Source of the DNA: Leclercia adecarboxylata | Lineage (GTDB): Bacteria > Pseudomonadota > Gammaproteobacteria > Enterobacterales > Enterobacteriaceae | DNA length: 64,000 nt | NCBI RefSeq assembly: GCF_006874705.1 | Contig: NZ_CP035382.1 | Span: 2,914,001 to 2,978,000, forward strand | Reading direction: 5' to 3' | Part shown: positions 31,735-51,700 of the stretch, piece by piece | Numbering within the stretch: the first letter of the stretch is position 1 | How the letters are laid out: each line of letters opens with the position of its first letter | Notes under the pieces: model-generated | Seen by the model: the letters and a program-made list of their open reading frames with translations, nothing else | What the model was told of the DNA's origin: nothing | The model's database searches: none | Made by a program: the position numbers and the translations under genes

Positions 31735-31837
31735 CCATCAGACTGCACTCTCTAATAAATTCCCCTCATTAACCGTTTCAGCCTCCCCGCCTTCCTTGAG
31801 CCACATCCGTTCTGATGGTATTGTTTAGCGCTTTTGA

Positions 31838-32515
<678 letters not shown>

Positions 32516-32524
32516 TCGCACCTC

Positions 32525-32553
32525 TCTCACCCGGGTCCCCGGGTGAGAAAAAT
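32525..32553 (+). terminator. Terminator after adk
   Basis: TCTCACCCGGG and CCCGGGTGAGA form a perfect 11-bp stem with a two-base spacer, followed by AAAATT. Confidence 0.7.
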
Positions 32554-32639
32554 TCTCATCTTACCTCTTACTGCAATTGGTTCCGTTTACGCACTTTTCA
32601 GATACACTTATCAGCCTGTTAAAAGGTTATGAGGCGTGA

Positions 32640-33602
32640 ATGAGTCAGGCGAAAACCGGCATCCTGCTTGCCAATTTAGGTACCCCCGAAGCCCCAACCC
32701 CCGCAGCGGTCAGCCGTTATCTGCGCCAGTTTCTGAGCGATACGCGCGTTGTGGATACCCCGCGCCTGCTGTGGTGGCCCTTGCTGCGCGGCGTGATCCT
32801 GCCGATCCGTTCGCCACGTGTGGCAAAACTCTATCAGTCCGTCTGGATGGAAGAGGGTTCGCCGCTGATGGTCTACAGCCGTCGTCAGGAGAAAGCCCTC
32901 GCCGCCCGCCTGCCGGATACGCCGGTCGCGCTCGGGATGAGCTACGGTAAACCGTCGCTGGAAAGCGCCGTTACGGAACTGCTGGCGCAGGGCGTGGACC
33001 ATATCGTGGTGCTGGCGCTCTATCCGCAATACTCCTGCTCCACCGTAGCCGCCGTCTGGGACGAGCTGGCGCGCATTCTGGCAACCCGTCGCCGCATTCC
33101 TTCGGTGACCTTTATTCGCGACTACGCGGATAACGACATGTATATCAATGCCCTTGCCAGCAGCGCGCGCGCGTCCTTTGCAAAACACGGCGAGCCGGAT
33201 CTGCTCCTGCTCTCCTATCACGGTATTCCGCAGCGATTTGCCGATGAAGGGGATGACTATCCCCAGCGCTGTCGCGATACCACGCGTGAGCTGGTTTCCG
33301 CGCTCGGCCTGCCGCCAGAGAAGGTGATGATGACCTTCCAGTCGCGCTTTGGCCGCGAGCCATGGTTGACCCCCTATACCGATGAAACCCTCAAAATGCT
33401 GGGCGAGAAGGGCGTGAAGCATATCCAGGTGATGTCGCCGGGCTTTGCGGCAGACTGTCTGGAGACGCTGGAAGAGATCGCGGTGCAAAACCGGGAGTTC
33501 TTCCTCGAAGCGGGCGGGGAAAAGTACGAGTACATTCCGGCGCTGAACGACGATCCTGAACACATCGAGATGATGGTCTCCCTGGTGACCAACAGCCGCT
33601 AA
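32640..33602 (+). CDS. hemH: HemH, ferrochelatase
   Basis: This enzyme inserts ferrous iron into protoporphyrin IX, the last step of haem synthesis. It has 320 residues, the E. coli length. The catalytic-histidine motif [12 protein letters not shown] and the C-terminal [15 protein letters not shown] are conserved. In E. coli aes lies between hemH and gsk; here only 62 bases separate hemH from gsk. Confidence 0.97.
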   Translation: MSQAKTGILLANLGTPEAPTPAAVSRYLRQFLSDTRVVDTPRLLWWPLLRGVILPIRSPRVAKLYQSVWMEEGSPLMVYSRRQEKALAARLPDTPVALGMSYGKPSLESAVTELLAQGVDHIVVLALYPQYSCSTVAAVWDELARILATRRRIPSVTFIRDYADNDMYINALASSARASFAKHGEPDLLLLSYHGIPQRFADEGDDYPQRCRDTTRELVSALGLPPEKVMMTFQSRFGREPWLTPYTDETLKMLGEKGVKHIQVMSPGFAADCLETLEEIAVQNREFFLEAGGEKYEYIPALNDDPEHIEMMVSLVTNSR

Positions 33603-33664
33603 TCGCACTCCGGGCCGGGTTTGTGCTACCATTTCCGGCCCATCCGTCACTCGTAGCCCTGAAC

Positions 33665-34969
33665 ATGAAATTTCCCGGTAAACGCAAATCCAAACACTAC
33701 TTTCCCGTTAACGCCCGCGACCCGCTGTTGCAGCAAATTCAGCCGGAAAATGAGACCAACGCCGCCTGGGTGGTGGGTATCGATCAGACGCTGGTGGATA
33801 TCGAAGCCAAAGTGGATGATGCGTTTGTTACGCGTTACGGGCTGAGCGCCGGGCATTCGTTGGTGATCGAGGACGATGTGGCGGAAGCGCTGTATCAGGA
33901 GCTGGTGCGGGACAACCTGATCACCCATCAGTTTGCCGGTGGCACCATCGGCAACACCATGCACAACTACTCCGTGCTGGCCGATGACCGCTCCGTTCTG
34001 CTGGGCGTGATGTGCAGCAACATCGAAATTGGCAGTTACGCCTACCGCTATCTCTGCAATACCTCCAGCCGTACCGATCTGAACTACCTCCAGGGCGTGG
34101 ACGGGGCGATTGGTCGCTGCTTTACGCTGATCGGTGAATCCGGCGAGCGGACCTTCGCCATCAGCCCGGGACACATGAACAAGCTGCGGGCAGAAAGCAT
34201 CCCGGAAGAGGTGATTGCCGGAGCGTCGGCGCTGGTGCTGACCTCCTATCTGGTGCGCTGCAAGCCGGGCGAGCCGATGCCGGAAGCGACCATGAAGGCG
34301 GTGGAGTATGCGAAGAAATACAACGTGCCGGTGGTCCTGACCCTCGGCACCAAATTCGTTATCGCCGATAACCCCGAGTGGTGGCAGGCGTTCCTGAAAG
34401 AGCATGTCTCGATTCTGGCGATGAATGAAGAAGAGGCCGAAGCCCTGACCGGGGAGAGCGATCCGCTCCTGGCGTCCGACAAGGCGCTGGACTGGGTCGA
34501 TCTGGTGCTTTGTACCGCCGGGCCGGTCGGCTTGTATATGGCCGGCTTTACCGAAGAAGAGGCGAAGCGTAAAACCCAGCATCCGCTGCTGCCGGGGGCG
34601 ATTGCCGAATTCAACCAGTTTGAATTCAGCCGCGCCATGCGCCACAAAGATTGCGTCAACCCGCTGCGCATCTTCTCGCATATCGCCCCGTACATGGGCG
34701 GGCCGGAGAAGATTATGAACACCAACGGCGCAGGCGACGGCGCGCTGGCGGCGCTGCTGCACGATATCACCGCGAACGCCTTCCACCGCACCAACGTGCC
34801 GAACTCCAGTAAACACAAGTTTTCCTGGCTGACCTACTCGTCGCTGGCTCAGGTATGTAAGTACGCGAACCGCGTCAGTTATCAGGTGCTGAACCAGCAC
34901 TCTCCGCGCTTAACGCGCGGCCTGCCGGAGCGGGAAGATAGCCTGGAAGAGTCTTACTGGGATCGATAG
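33665..34969 (+). CDS. gsk: Gsk, inosine-guanosine kinase
   Basis: This PfkB-family nucleoside salvage kinase phosphorylates inosine and guanosine. The start MKFPGKRKSK gives 434 residues, as in E. coli. The PfkB signature NTNGAGDGALAALLHD, with the catalytic aspartate, and the substrate region GGTIGNTMHNYSVL are present. It follows hemH closely and may share its transcript. Confidence 0.97.
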   Translation: MKFPGKRKSKHYFPVNARDPLLQQIQPENETNAAWVVGIDQTLVDIEAKVDDAFVTRYGLSAGHSLVIEDDVAEALYQELVRDNLITHQFAGGTIGNTMHNYSVLADDRSVLLGVMCSNIEIGSYAYRYLCNTSSRTDLNYLQGVDGAIGRCFTLIGESGERTFAISPGHMNKLRAESIPEEVIAGASALVLTSYLVRCKPGEPMPEATMKAVEYAKKYNVPVVLTLGTKFVIADNPEWWQAFLKEHVSILAMNEEEAEALTGESDPLLASDKALDWVDLVLCTAGPVGLYMAGFTEEEAKRKTQHPLLPGAIAEFNQFEFSRAMRHKDCVNPLRIFSHIAPYMGGPEKIMNTNGAGDGALAALLHDITANAFHRTNVPNSSKHKFSWLTYSSLAQVCKYANRVSYQVLNQHSPRLTRGLPEREDSLEESYWDR

Positions 34970-35012
34970 CACAATTCCCCGGCGGCGTTGCGCCTGCCGG
35001 GGCGACAACCAG

Positions 35013-35046
35013 GCCTGCTAAGCGAAGCGCCAGCAGGCTTTTTTTT
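35013..35046. terminator. Terminator between gsk and ybaL
   Basis: GCCTGCT and AGCAGGC pair around a 12-base loop and are followed by eight T on the plus strand. It lies between convergent genes and touches the ybaL stop. Confidence 0.85.
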
Positions 35047-36721
35047 ACCCCGTCACCGCCACTTCAACCGGCGGTTTCTCCAGCAGCGACAGCATGGTAT
35101 TGGCAATCTCACGCTCGCCCATCACCACCTGATTTGCGCCACGCTCCATGATGTATTCCACTTCGTCGTCGTAATGCGCCCGGGCGATAATCTCCAGGTG
35201 CGGATATTTTTCGCGGGCGGAAACCACAATCTCACCGGCTTCATAACCATTCGGGATAGTCAGCAGCAGCCAGCGCGCGCAGTCCAGATGCGCCAGGTTC
35301 ATGATCTCTTCGTTCGCCGCATTGCCCAGCACCGCACGGATCCCGCGCTCGCGCAGCTCGTCCACGCGGGTACGGGAGGTCTCAATCACCACCAGCGGAA
35401 TACCCTGGGCCAGCAGCTTCTCACCCAGCAGACTGCCGACACGGCCAAAGCCGACCAGCAGGGCATGGTTGCAGATATCCACCGGGATCTGTTTCTCTTC
35501 TTCCGTCGCCTCTTCCAGCGTCTGCTCTTCGAGGGTTTCGGTCTTCTCGAGGTATTTTTCCAGCAGCGCGAACAGCACCGGGTTGAGCATAATCGAGAGG
35601 ATCGCCCCCGCCAGCACCAGGTTTTGTCCGGCCTGCGGCAGCAGATCCAGCGCCATGCCTAACCCGGCCAGGATAAAGGCAAACTCGCCGATCTGCGCGA
35701 GGCTGGCGGCGATAGTCAGCGCGGTACGCGGCGAGTGGCCGAACAGGCGCACCAGGAAGAACGCGGCAACCGACTTACCAAAGATGATGATCGCCAGGGT
35801 GCCCAGCACCGCCAGCGGCTGATCAATCAGCACCATCGGATCGAACAGCATCCCCACGGAGACGAAGAACAGCACCGCAAAGGCATCACGCAGGGGCAGG
35901 GTATCGTGCGCGGCACGATGGCTCAGCTCCGATTCGTTCAGCACCATTCCGGCAAAGAACGCGCCGAGGGCGAAGGAGACATCGAACAGCTCAACGGCGC
36001 CAAAGGCGATACCCAGCGCCAGGGCCAGTACCGCAAGGGTAAACAGCTCGCGGGAGCCGGTAGCGGCGCTGCGGGAGAGGATCCACGGCACCAGGCGGCG
36101 GCCCACCAGCATCATGATGGCGATAAAGGCCACCACTTTACCGATGGTGATACTCATATCCAGCGCCAGGGTGGCAAAGCCGACGTTATCTTTTTCGAGC
36201 ATTCCGGCGACCGCAGGCAGCAGCACCAGAGTTAACACCATCACCAGATCTTCAACAATCAGCCAGCCAATGGCGATCTGCCCTCGCTGGCTGTCAATCA
36301 GCTGTCTCTCTTCAAGCGCGCGCAGCAGCACCACGGTACTGGCGGTGGAAAGACAGAGACCAAACACGATACCGGTCATCAGCGGCCAGCCCAGCATCGC
36401 TGAAAGCGCCATACCCAGCAACGTCGCCACGGCTATCTGGGCGATCGCGCCGGGAATGGCGATCGACTTTACCGCCATCAAATCCTTCAGGGAGAAATGC
36501 AAACCAACACCGAACATCAGCAGGATCACGCCAAGCTCCGCCAGCTCCGGGGCAAGTTTAGTATCAGCAACAAAACCTGGGGTAAAAGGACCGGCTAACA
36601 CGCCAGCTAATAAATAGCCCACCAGAGGCGAAATGCGAAGTTTGTTGGCAAGCATGCCGAGTATAAATGCGAGTACAAGTCCACCGACAATGGTGGTGAT
36701 AAGCGGTGTGGCGTGATGCAT
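35045..36721 (-). CDS. ybaL: YbaL, KefB/KefC-like CPA2 cation:proton antiporter
   Basis: The protein has 558 residues, the same as in E. coli. There is a membrane domain of about twelve hydrophobic segments (to residue ~385), a short charged linker (TEEEKQIPVD), and a C-terminal TrkA-N/RCK domain with the Rossmann motif HALLVGFGRVGSLLG. It is predicted to exchange K+ or another cation for protons, with nucleotide control. Substrate is not established. Confidence 0.93.
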   Translation of the reverse strand: MHHATPLITTIVGGLVLAFILGMLANKLRISPLVGYLLAGVLAGPFTPGFVADTKLAPELAELGVILLMFGVGLHFSLKDLMAVKSIAIPGAIAQIAVATLLGMALSAMLGWPLMTGIVFGLCLSTASTVVLLRALEERQLIDSQRGQIAIGWLIVEDLVMVLTLVLLPAVAGMLEKDNVGFATLALDMSITIGKVVAFIAIMMLVGRRLVPWILSRSAATGSRELFTLAVLALALGIAFGAVELFDVSFALGAFFAGMVLNESELSHRAAHDTLPLRDAFAVLFFVSVGMLFDPMVLIDQPLAVLGTLAIIIFGKSVAAFFLVRLFGHSPRTALTIAASLAQIGEFAFILAGLGMALDLLPQAGQNLVLAGAILSIMLNPVLFALLEKYLEKTETLEEQTLEEATEEEKQIPVDICNHALLVGFGRVGSLLGEKLLAQGIPLVVIETSRTRVDELRERGIRAVLGNAANEEIMNLAHLDCARWLLLTIPNGYEAGEIVVSAREKYPHLEIIARAHYDDEVEYIMERGANQVVMGEREIANTMLSLLEKPPVEVAVTG

Positions 36722-36955
36722 TCCGTCTCCTTTCGTTGCTGAGTTAATCCATTTTTGGTCCAGAAACCAAAAAGCCGAGTAATAGTTTATGACAAATTTA
36801 ATGATTATGTTTATGAATAATTATTGAAATTTGCGTAAAACAGCAATAAGGGTTAAACGAAAGCAGAACAGGGCGATTTTCAAGAGGCTGTGCTAAGAAA
36901 GGCTTATGGCAGTAGGGAAGGTTGCGGCCAAACCTGGAGTTTAGCCGCAGATAAA

Positions 36956-38161
36956 TCAGGCTTTATGCCGGTTATCAGGCAGGAATATAGTCAACATCCC
37001 GAGAAGTGGCAGGAAAGCACAGATTTTGTAGACCAAAAAGATGCTGGTATGGTCCGCAATCAGCCCTAACACGGCTGCGCCAAGGCCGCCCATCCCAAAG
37101 GCAAATCCAAAAAACAGCCCGGAAACCATGCCGATACGCCCCGGAAGCAGCTCCTGGGCATAGACCAGAATGGCCGAAAACGCCGAAGCGAGGATAAAAC
37201 CAATGATCACGGTTAAAACACCCGTCCACCACAGGGTTGCATAGGGCAAAATAAGCGTGAAAGGCGCTACGCCGAGGATAGAGCCCCAAATCACGTATTT
37301 ACGCCCAATTTTGTCGCCCAATGGCCCGCCAATAAACGTCCCTGCGGCCACCGCAAACAGGAAGGCGAAGAGGTGGAACTGGGCGTTTTGTACCGATAAT
37401 CCGAATTTTTCCATCAGATAAAAGGTGTAATAGCTGCTGATGCTCGCCATATAGAAATATTTCGAGAAAATCAGCATCAGCAGGATGCTGACGGCCAGAA
37501 TGACCTTGTTACGCGGCAGGGGATTTATCACCGGCGCTTTTGGTTTACCCTTAGTGACCTGATGCTGGGCGGCATACCAGCGGCTGATCTGCGCCAGTAC
37601 CACAATCGCCAGCAGCGCGGCGAGCACAAACCAGGCCACGTTGCCTTTGCCATACGGGGCGATAATCACCGCCGCCAGCAGTGGGCCGAGGGAGCTGCCA
37701 AAGTTACCGCCCACCTGGAACAGCGACTGCGCCAGCCCGTGACGGCCACCGGAGGCCATACGCGCCACGCGGGACGACTCGGGGTGGAAGACCGACGAGC
37801 CGGTTCCCACCAGCGCAGCCGCCACTAATACGCCCTCGAAGCTGCCCGCCATCGCCAGCAGGATCAGGCCGCTCAGGGTAAAGCACATGCCAATCGGCAG
37901 CGACCACGGCATCGGATATTTATCCGTCCAGTAGCCCACTACCGGTTGCAGCAGCGACGAGGCCAGCTGGAAGGTGAGGGTGATCATGCCGATCTGTACG
38001 AAGGTAAGAGAGAATTCCGACTGTAATAACGGATAGATCGCCAGAATAAGCGACTGGATCATATCGTTAAGCAGATGCGAAAGACTGATTGCGCCGAGAA
38101 TACCAAATGAGGTGCGAGCCTTAGCAGCCGACACCGGTGGAGTAGATTCACTGATTGCCAT
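36956..38161 (-). CDS. fsr: Fsr, MFS fosmidomycin-resistance efflux protein
   Basis: This twelve-helix major-facilitator exporter has 401 residues (406 in E. coli). MFS motifs include GYWTDKYPMPW after helix 2 and GDKIGRKYVIWGS between helices 8 and 9. In E. coli it confers fosmidomycin resistance when overproduced; the natural substrate is unknown. The start MAISEST was chosen by homology; GTG at 38170 would add three residues. Divergent from ushA. Confidence 0.94.
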   Translation of the reverse strand: MAISESTPPVSAAKARTSFGILGAISLSHLLNDMIQSLILAIYPLLQSEFSLTFVQIGMITLTFQLASSLLQPVVGYWTDKYPMPWSLPIGMCFTLSGLILLAMAGSFEGVLVAAALVGTGSSVFHPESSRVARMASGGRHGLAQSLFQVGGNFGSSLGPLLAAVIIAPYGKGNVAWFVLAALLAIVVLAQISRWYAAQHQVTKGKPKAPVINPLPRNKVILAVSILLMLIFSKYFYMASISSYYTFYLMEKFGLSVQNAQFHLFAFLFAVAAGTFIGGPLGDKIGRKYVIWGSILGVAPFTLILPYATLWWTGVLTVIIGFILASAFSAILVYAQELLPGRIGMVSGLFFGFAFGMGGLGAAVLGLIADHTSIFLVYKICAFLPLLGMLTIFLPDNRHKA

Positions 38162-38324
38162 AAATACCACGTCGATTGTTATAGGAAATGCAGGATGTAA
38201 TTATTATCCGACTAACATACCTTTCCCCGACATTTGAGGAAAGTCGCAATTCTGAAAACAAAGTTGTCTATTCTGCTTACTCGCTGTAATTTTTGCCTTT
38301 GTCTATGGATCAGGGAGTGAAGAA

Positions 38325-39977
38325 ATGAAGTTAATGAAGCGAGGCGTCGCGCTGGCAATCATCGCGGCGTGCGGTCTGTTAAGCCTGCCAGCCCAGGCCT
38401 GGGAACAGGATAAAACCTATAACATCACCATCCTGCATACCAACGATCATCATGGCCACTTCTGGCGCAGCGAATACGGCGAGTATGGCCTCTCGGCGCA
38501 GAAGACGCTGGTGGACGGGATCCGCAAAGAGGTGGCGGCGAAGGGCGGCAGCGTACTGTTGCTCTCCGGCGGCGATATTAATACCGGCGTGCCGGAATCG
38601 GATCTACAGGATGCGGAACCCGATTTCCGCGGCATGAATTTGATTGGCTACGATGCGATGGCCGTGGGTAACCACGAGTTTGATAATCCTATTGAAGTAT
38701 TACGCCAGCAGGAGAAGTGGGCTAAATTCCCGTTCCTCTCCGCCAATATTTACCAGAAAAGTACCGGGGAGCGTTTATTTAAGCCCTGGGCTATTTTCAA
38801 ACGCCAGGATATTAAAATTGCCGTGGTGGGGCTGACCACCGACGACACGGCGAAAATTGGCAACCCGGAATATTTTACCGATATCGAATTCCGTAAACCG
38901 GCCGACGAAGCGAAGCTGGTGATCCAGGAATTACAGCAGAATGAAAAGCCGGACGTGATTATCGCCACCACCCATATGGGGCATTACGATAATGGCGACC
39001 ACGGCTCGAACGCCCCGGGCGATGTCGAGATGGCGCGCAGTCTGCCGGCGGGCTCGCTGGCGATGATTGTGGGCGGCCACTCTCAGGATCCGGTCTGTAT
39101 GGCCTCGGAAAATAAAAAGCAGGTGGACTACGTGCCGGGCACGCCGTGCGCACCGGACAAGCAGAACGGGATCTGGATTGTGCAGGCCCATGAGTGGGGT
39201 AAATACGTAGGCCGCGCGGATTTCGAGTTCCGCAACGGCGAGATGAAGCTGGTGCATTACCAGCTGATCCCGGTCAACCTGAAGAAGAAGGTGACCTACG
39301 ATAACGGCCAGAGCGAGCGTGTTCTCTATACGCCGGAAATTGCGGAAAACCCGCAGATGCTCTCCCTGCTGTCGCCGTTCCAGAATAAAGGCAAGGCCCA
39401 GCTGGATGTGAAGATCGGCACGCTCTCCGGCAGGCTGGAAGGCGATCGCAGCAAGGTGCGCTTCGTGCAGACCAACATGGGCCATCTGGTGCTGGCGGCG
39501 CAGATGGCGCGCACCAATGCCGATTTCGCGGTGATGAGCGGCGGCGGGATCCGCGACTCCATCGAAGGCGGTGATATCACCTATAAAGATGTGCTGAAGG
39601 TACAGCCGTTCGGCAACGTGCTGGTGTATGTCGATATGAGCGGCAAAGAGGTGACGGACTATCTGACCGCGGTAGCGCAGATGAAGCCTGACTCTGGCGC
39701 CTATCCACAGTTCGCCAATGTGAGTTTCGTGGCGAAGGGTGGGGTGCTCAACGACCTGAAGATCAAAGGTGAACCTGTCGATCCGGCTAAAACCTACCGG
39801 ATGGCGACGTTAAGCTTTAACGCTACCGGTGGCGATGGCTATCCGCATATCGATGATAAACCGGGCTACGTGAATACCGGCTTCATCGACGCCGAGGTGC
39901 TGAAGCAGTACATCCAGCAGAACTCTCCGCTGGATGTGAACGCGTATGAACCGAAAGGTGAGGTGAGCTGGGAGTAA
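38325..39977 (+). CDS. ushA: UshA, periplasmic UDP-sugar hydrolase/5'-nucleotidase
   Basis: The 550-residue exported enzyme degrades UDP-sugars and 5'-nucleotides for salvage. A signal peptide ends near LPAQA-W. Metallophosphatase motifs are HTNDHHGHF, GGDINTGVPESD, GNHEFDNP and GGHSQDP; the C-terminal domain holds GGGIRDSIEGGD and FNATGGDGYP for substrate. GGGAG lies upstream. It is the last backbone gene before the ebg insert. Confidence 0.97.
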   Translation: MKLMKRGVALAIIAACGLLSLPAQAWEQDKTYNITILHTNDHHGHFWRSEYGEYGLSAQKTLVDGIRKEVAAKGGSVLLLSGGDINTGVPESDLQDAEPDFRGMNLIGYDAMAVGNHEFDNPIEVLRQQEKWAKFPFLSANIYQKSTGERLFKPWAIFKRQDIKIAVVGLTTDDTAKIGNPEYFTDIEFRKPADEAKLVIQELQQNEKPDVIIATTHMGHYDNGDHGSNAPGDVEMARSLPAGSLAMIVGGHSQDPVCMASENKKQVDYVPGTPCAPDKQNGIWIVQAHEWGKYVGRADFEFRNGEMKLVHYQLIPVNLKKKVTYDNGQSERVLYTPEIAENPQMLSLLSPFQNKGKAQLDVKIGTLSGRLEGDRSKVRFVQTNMGHLVLAAQMARTNADFAVMSGGGIRDSIEGGDITYKDVLKVQPFGNVLVYVDMSGKEVTDYLTAVAQMKPDSGAYPQFANVSFVAKGGVLNDLKIKGEPVDPAKTYRMATLSFNATGGDGYPHIDDKPGYVNTGFIDAEVLKQYIQQNSPLDVNAYEPKGEVSWE

Positions 39978-39988
39978 CCACCATTAAT

Positions 39989-40019
39989 GCCGGGTAGCGG
40001 CTACGCCTTACCCGGCTTT

Positions 40020-40022
<3 letters not shown>
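39989..40022. repeat. REP-like palindrome/terminator after ushA
   Basis: GCCGGGT and ACCCGGC flank GCGGCTACGCCT-type spacer and are followed by TTTTTAT. The sequence is REP-like and marks the left border of the ebg insert, overlapping the ygjH stop. Confidence 0.75.
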
Positions 40023-41473
<1,451 letters not shown>

Positions 41474-41491
41474 TCACCACTTTCAACACGC

Positions 41492-41517
41492 TGCCGGGCA
41501 TGCCCGGCATTTTTTTT
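41492..41517 (+). terminator. Terminator after ebgR
   Basis: TGCCGGGCATGCCCGGCA is a perfect palindrome followed by eight T. It should separate ebgR from the ebgA transcript. Confidence 0.85.
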
Positions 41518-41558
41518 ATTTGTGATCGAGTTAAAGCAAATCATCTTTACTGATTTTA

Positions 41559-41579
41559 TTTAGTAAAATTTTTACTAAA
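41559..41579. promoter_or_regulatory. EbgR operator before ebgA
   Basis: TTTAGTAAAA and its complement form a 21-bp near-perfect palindrome 38 bases before ebgA. The same half site recurs in the ebgR upstream region. Repression of ebgA by EbgR follows from position and the known E. coli system. Confidence 0.75.
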
Positions 41580-41593
41580 ATCCCCAGCAATGA

Positions 41594-46639
<5,046 letters not shown>

Positions 46640-46653
46640 CACTGAAGATGTGA

Positions 46654-50096
<3,443 letters not shown>

Positions 50097-50114
50097 CGGA
50101 GGAGCGGTATGCTG

Positions 50115-50148
50115 TGCCGGGTAAGGCGTAGCCGCCACCCGGCATTTT

Positions 50149-50150
<2 letters not shown>
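50115..50150. repeat. REP-like palindrome/terminator after ygjK
   Basis: TGCCGGGT and ACCCGGCA pair around GGCGTAGCCGC-type spacer and are followed by six T. It is similar to the palindrome after ushA, so REP-like elements flank both ends of the ebg insert. Confidence 0.8.
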
Positions 50151-50673
<523 letters not shown>

Positions 50674-50715
50674 TCAGAAGAGGCTAAAAAATAGCACCAT
50701 CTTGCGCATATAGTG

Positions 50716-50745
50716 TTGGCAGTGATGGTCACTTTGAGCGACAAT
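50716..50745 (+). promoter_or_regulatory. chiX promoter
   Basis: TTGGCA at 50716-50721 and GACAAT at 50740-50745 are separated by 18 bases. Initiation seven bases on coincides with the predicted 5' end of ChiX. Confidence 0.65.
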
Positions 50746-50751
50746 CGGCTC

Positions 50752-50830
50752 AACCGGGGGTCTCCTCCGGCATAATAACAACGATGAAATTCCTCTTTGA
50801 CGGGCCAATAGAAATATTGGCCACTTTTTT
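50752..50830 (+). ncRNA. chiX: ChiX (MicM) small regulatory RNA
   Basis: This Hfq-dependent sRNA silences chitoporin chiP and the chitobiose operon. The segment ATGAAATTCCTCTTTGACGG (seed) and the terminator hairpin GGCCAATAGAAATATTGGCC with a T run match E. coli ChiX. The 5' hairpin keeps its position but has changed sequence (CCGGGGG/CCTCCGG). It lies between ybaK and ybaP as in E. coli, and its T run overlaps the end of ybaP on the other strand. Confidence 0.92.
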
Positions 50831-51623
50831 ATTTCAGCAACGACGGCAAATTTCCCTCGCCGTACAAATGTAATGCTCCCACCGCCACCACATACCGTCC
50901 CGCAGGCAGCGCGTGCAGCTTCTCGCACCACGCCTGATTACGCTCGTGCATCAGCACGTCATACAGCGATTCGCTGAAGGTCGCCGGCAGCGCCAGCCTG
51001 TCGACGACAGGAGGCGAATCCAGCCACCAGCTCACCATGGTCTGTAACAAACGGGCGTTGGTATGCCAGTGGGTCAGAGTATCTTCCAGCAGCAGTTGCC
51101 CGTCGTTCGGCATCTGGCGCAGCAGGGCAATCTGGCTGGCAGCGCCTTCCAGCTCGATAATAGGCAGTTGCCGCGCGCGCGCGGCATTCAACAGCTGGTA
51201 ATCGATGCCGTAATCGCCCCGCAGACCCAGACGCTGTGCCTGGGTGGCCTGCAACACCATCGCGATCTGCCATAGCGGCTGGCTCTCAAGCATGGAGAGC
51301 GATAACCCGAGCTCGTCGGCAAGCCGCTCCAGCTCGGCCAGCTGTGTGGCGCTAAGACGCTCATTCAGCGGAGGCGGTATCGCCAGGCCTGAGAAGGGCG
51401 ACTCATCCCCGGAGATATCTGCTTCCACGACCAGCGCATCGGCGCTGTGCAGCCTGGCGATCAGCCCCTCGGGCAGGGGAGACATATCCCGGGTGCCCAT
51501 ATGGATGCTGCCAACCAGATGCAGATGCTGTCCGCCGGGCAGGGAGATATCGAGGCCGGGCCAGCGATAGCGACGAGGGAACAGGGCGCGAAAAGATGCT
51601 TTTATACGTTGAAACAGACTCAT
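50829..51623 (-). CDS. ybaP: YbaP, TraB/GumN-family protein
   Basis: The protein has 264 residues, the E. coli length. The TraB family has two GxxH motifs, seen here as GSIHMG (near residue 38) and GALHLYG (near 253), plus a central VVEADIS segment; these point to a metalloprotease-like erythromycin-esterase fold (Tiki/TraB). No signal peptide is obvious. Function in enterobacteria is unknown. Confidence 0.92.
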   Translation of the reverse strand: MSLFQRIKASFRALFPRRYRWPGLDISLPGGQHLHLVGSIHMGTRDMSPLPEGLIARLHSADALVVEADISGDESPFSGLAIPPPLNERLSATQLAELERLADELGLSLSMLESQPLWQIAMVLQATQAQRLGLRGDYGIDYQLLNAARARQLPIIELEGAASQIALLRQMPNDGQLLLEDTLTHWHTNARLLQTMVSWWLDSPPVVDRLALPATFSESLYDVLMHERNQAWCEKLHALPAGRYVVAVGALHLYGEGNLPSLLK

Positions 51624-51700
51624 ACGCGCTCCAGGAAGTAAAAATTCATGCTAGCGCGTGGGGAGGGGAGGTGCAAGACGTCCTTGTCTTATGCACGTCG

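Noticed and set aside
33603..33664. Remnant of aes between hemH and gsk
   Set aside because: Only 62 bases separate the genes and they read as a plain intergenic region.
33647..34900. 417-residue open frame antisense to gsk
   Set aside because: It lies wholly within gsk and reads as an antisense shadow (His/Arg/Gln-rich).
41521..41545. CRP site before ebgA (TGTGATCGAGTTAAAGCA)
   Set aside because: Only the left half matches; the right half is too poor to call.
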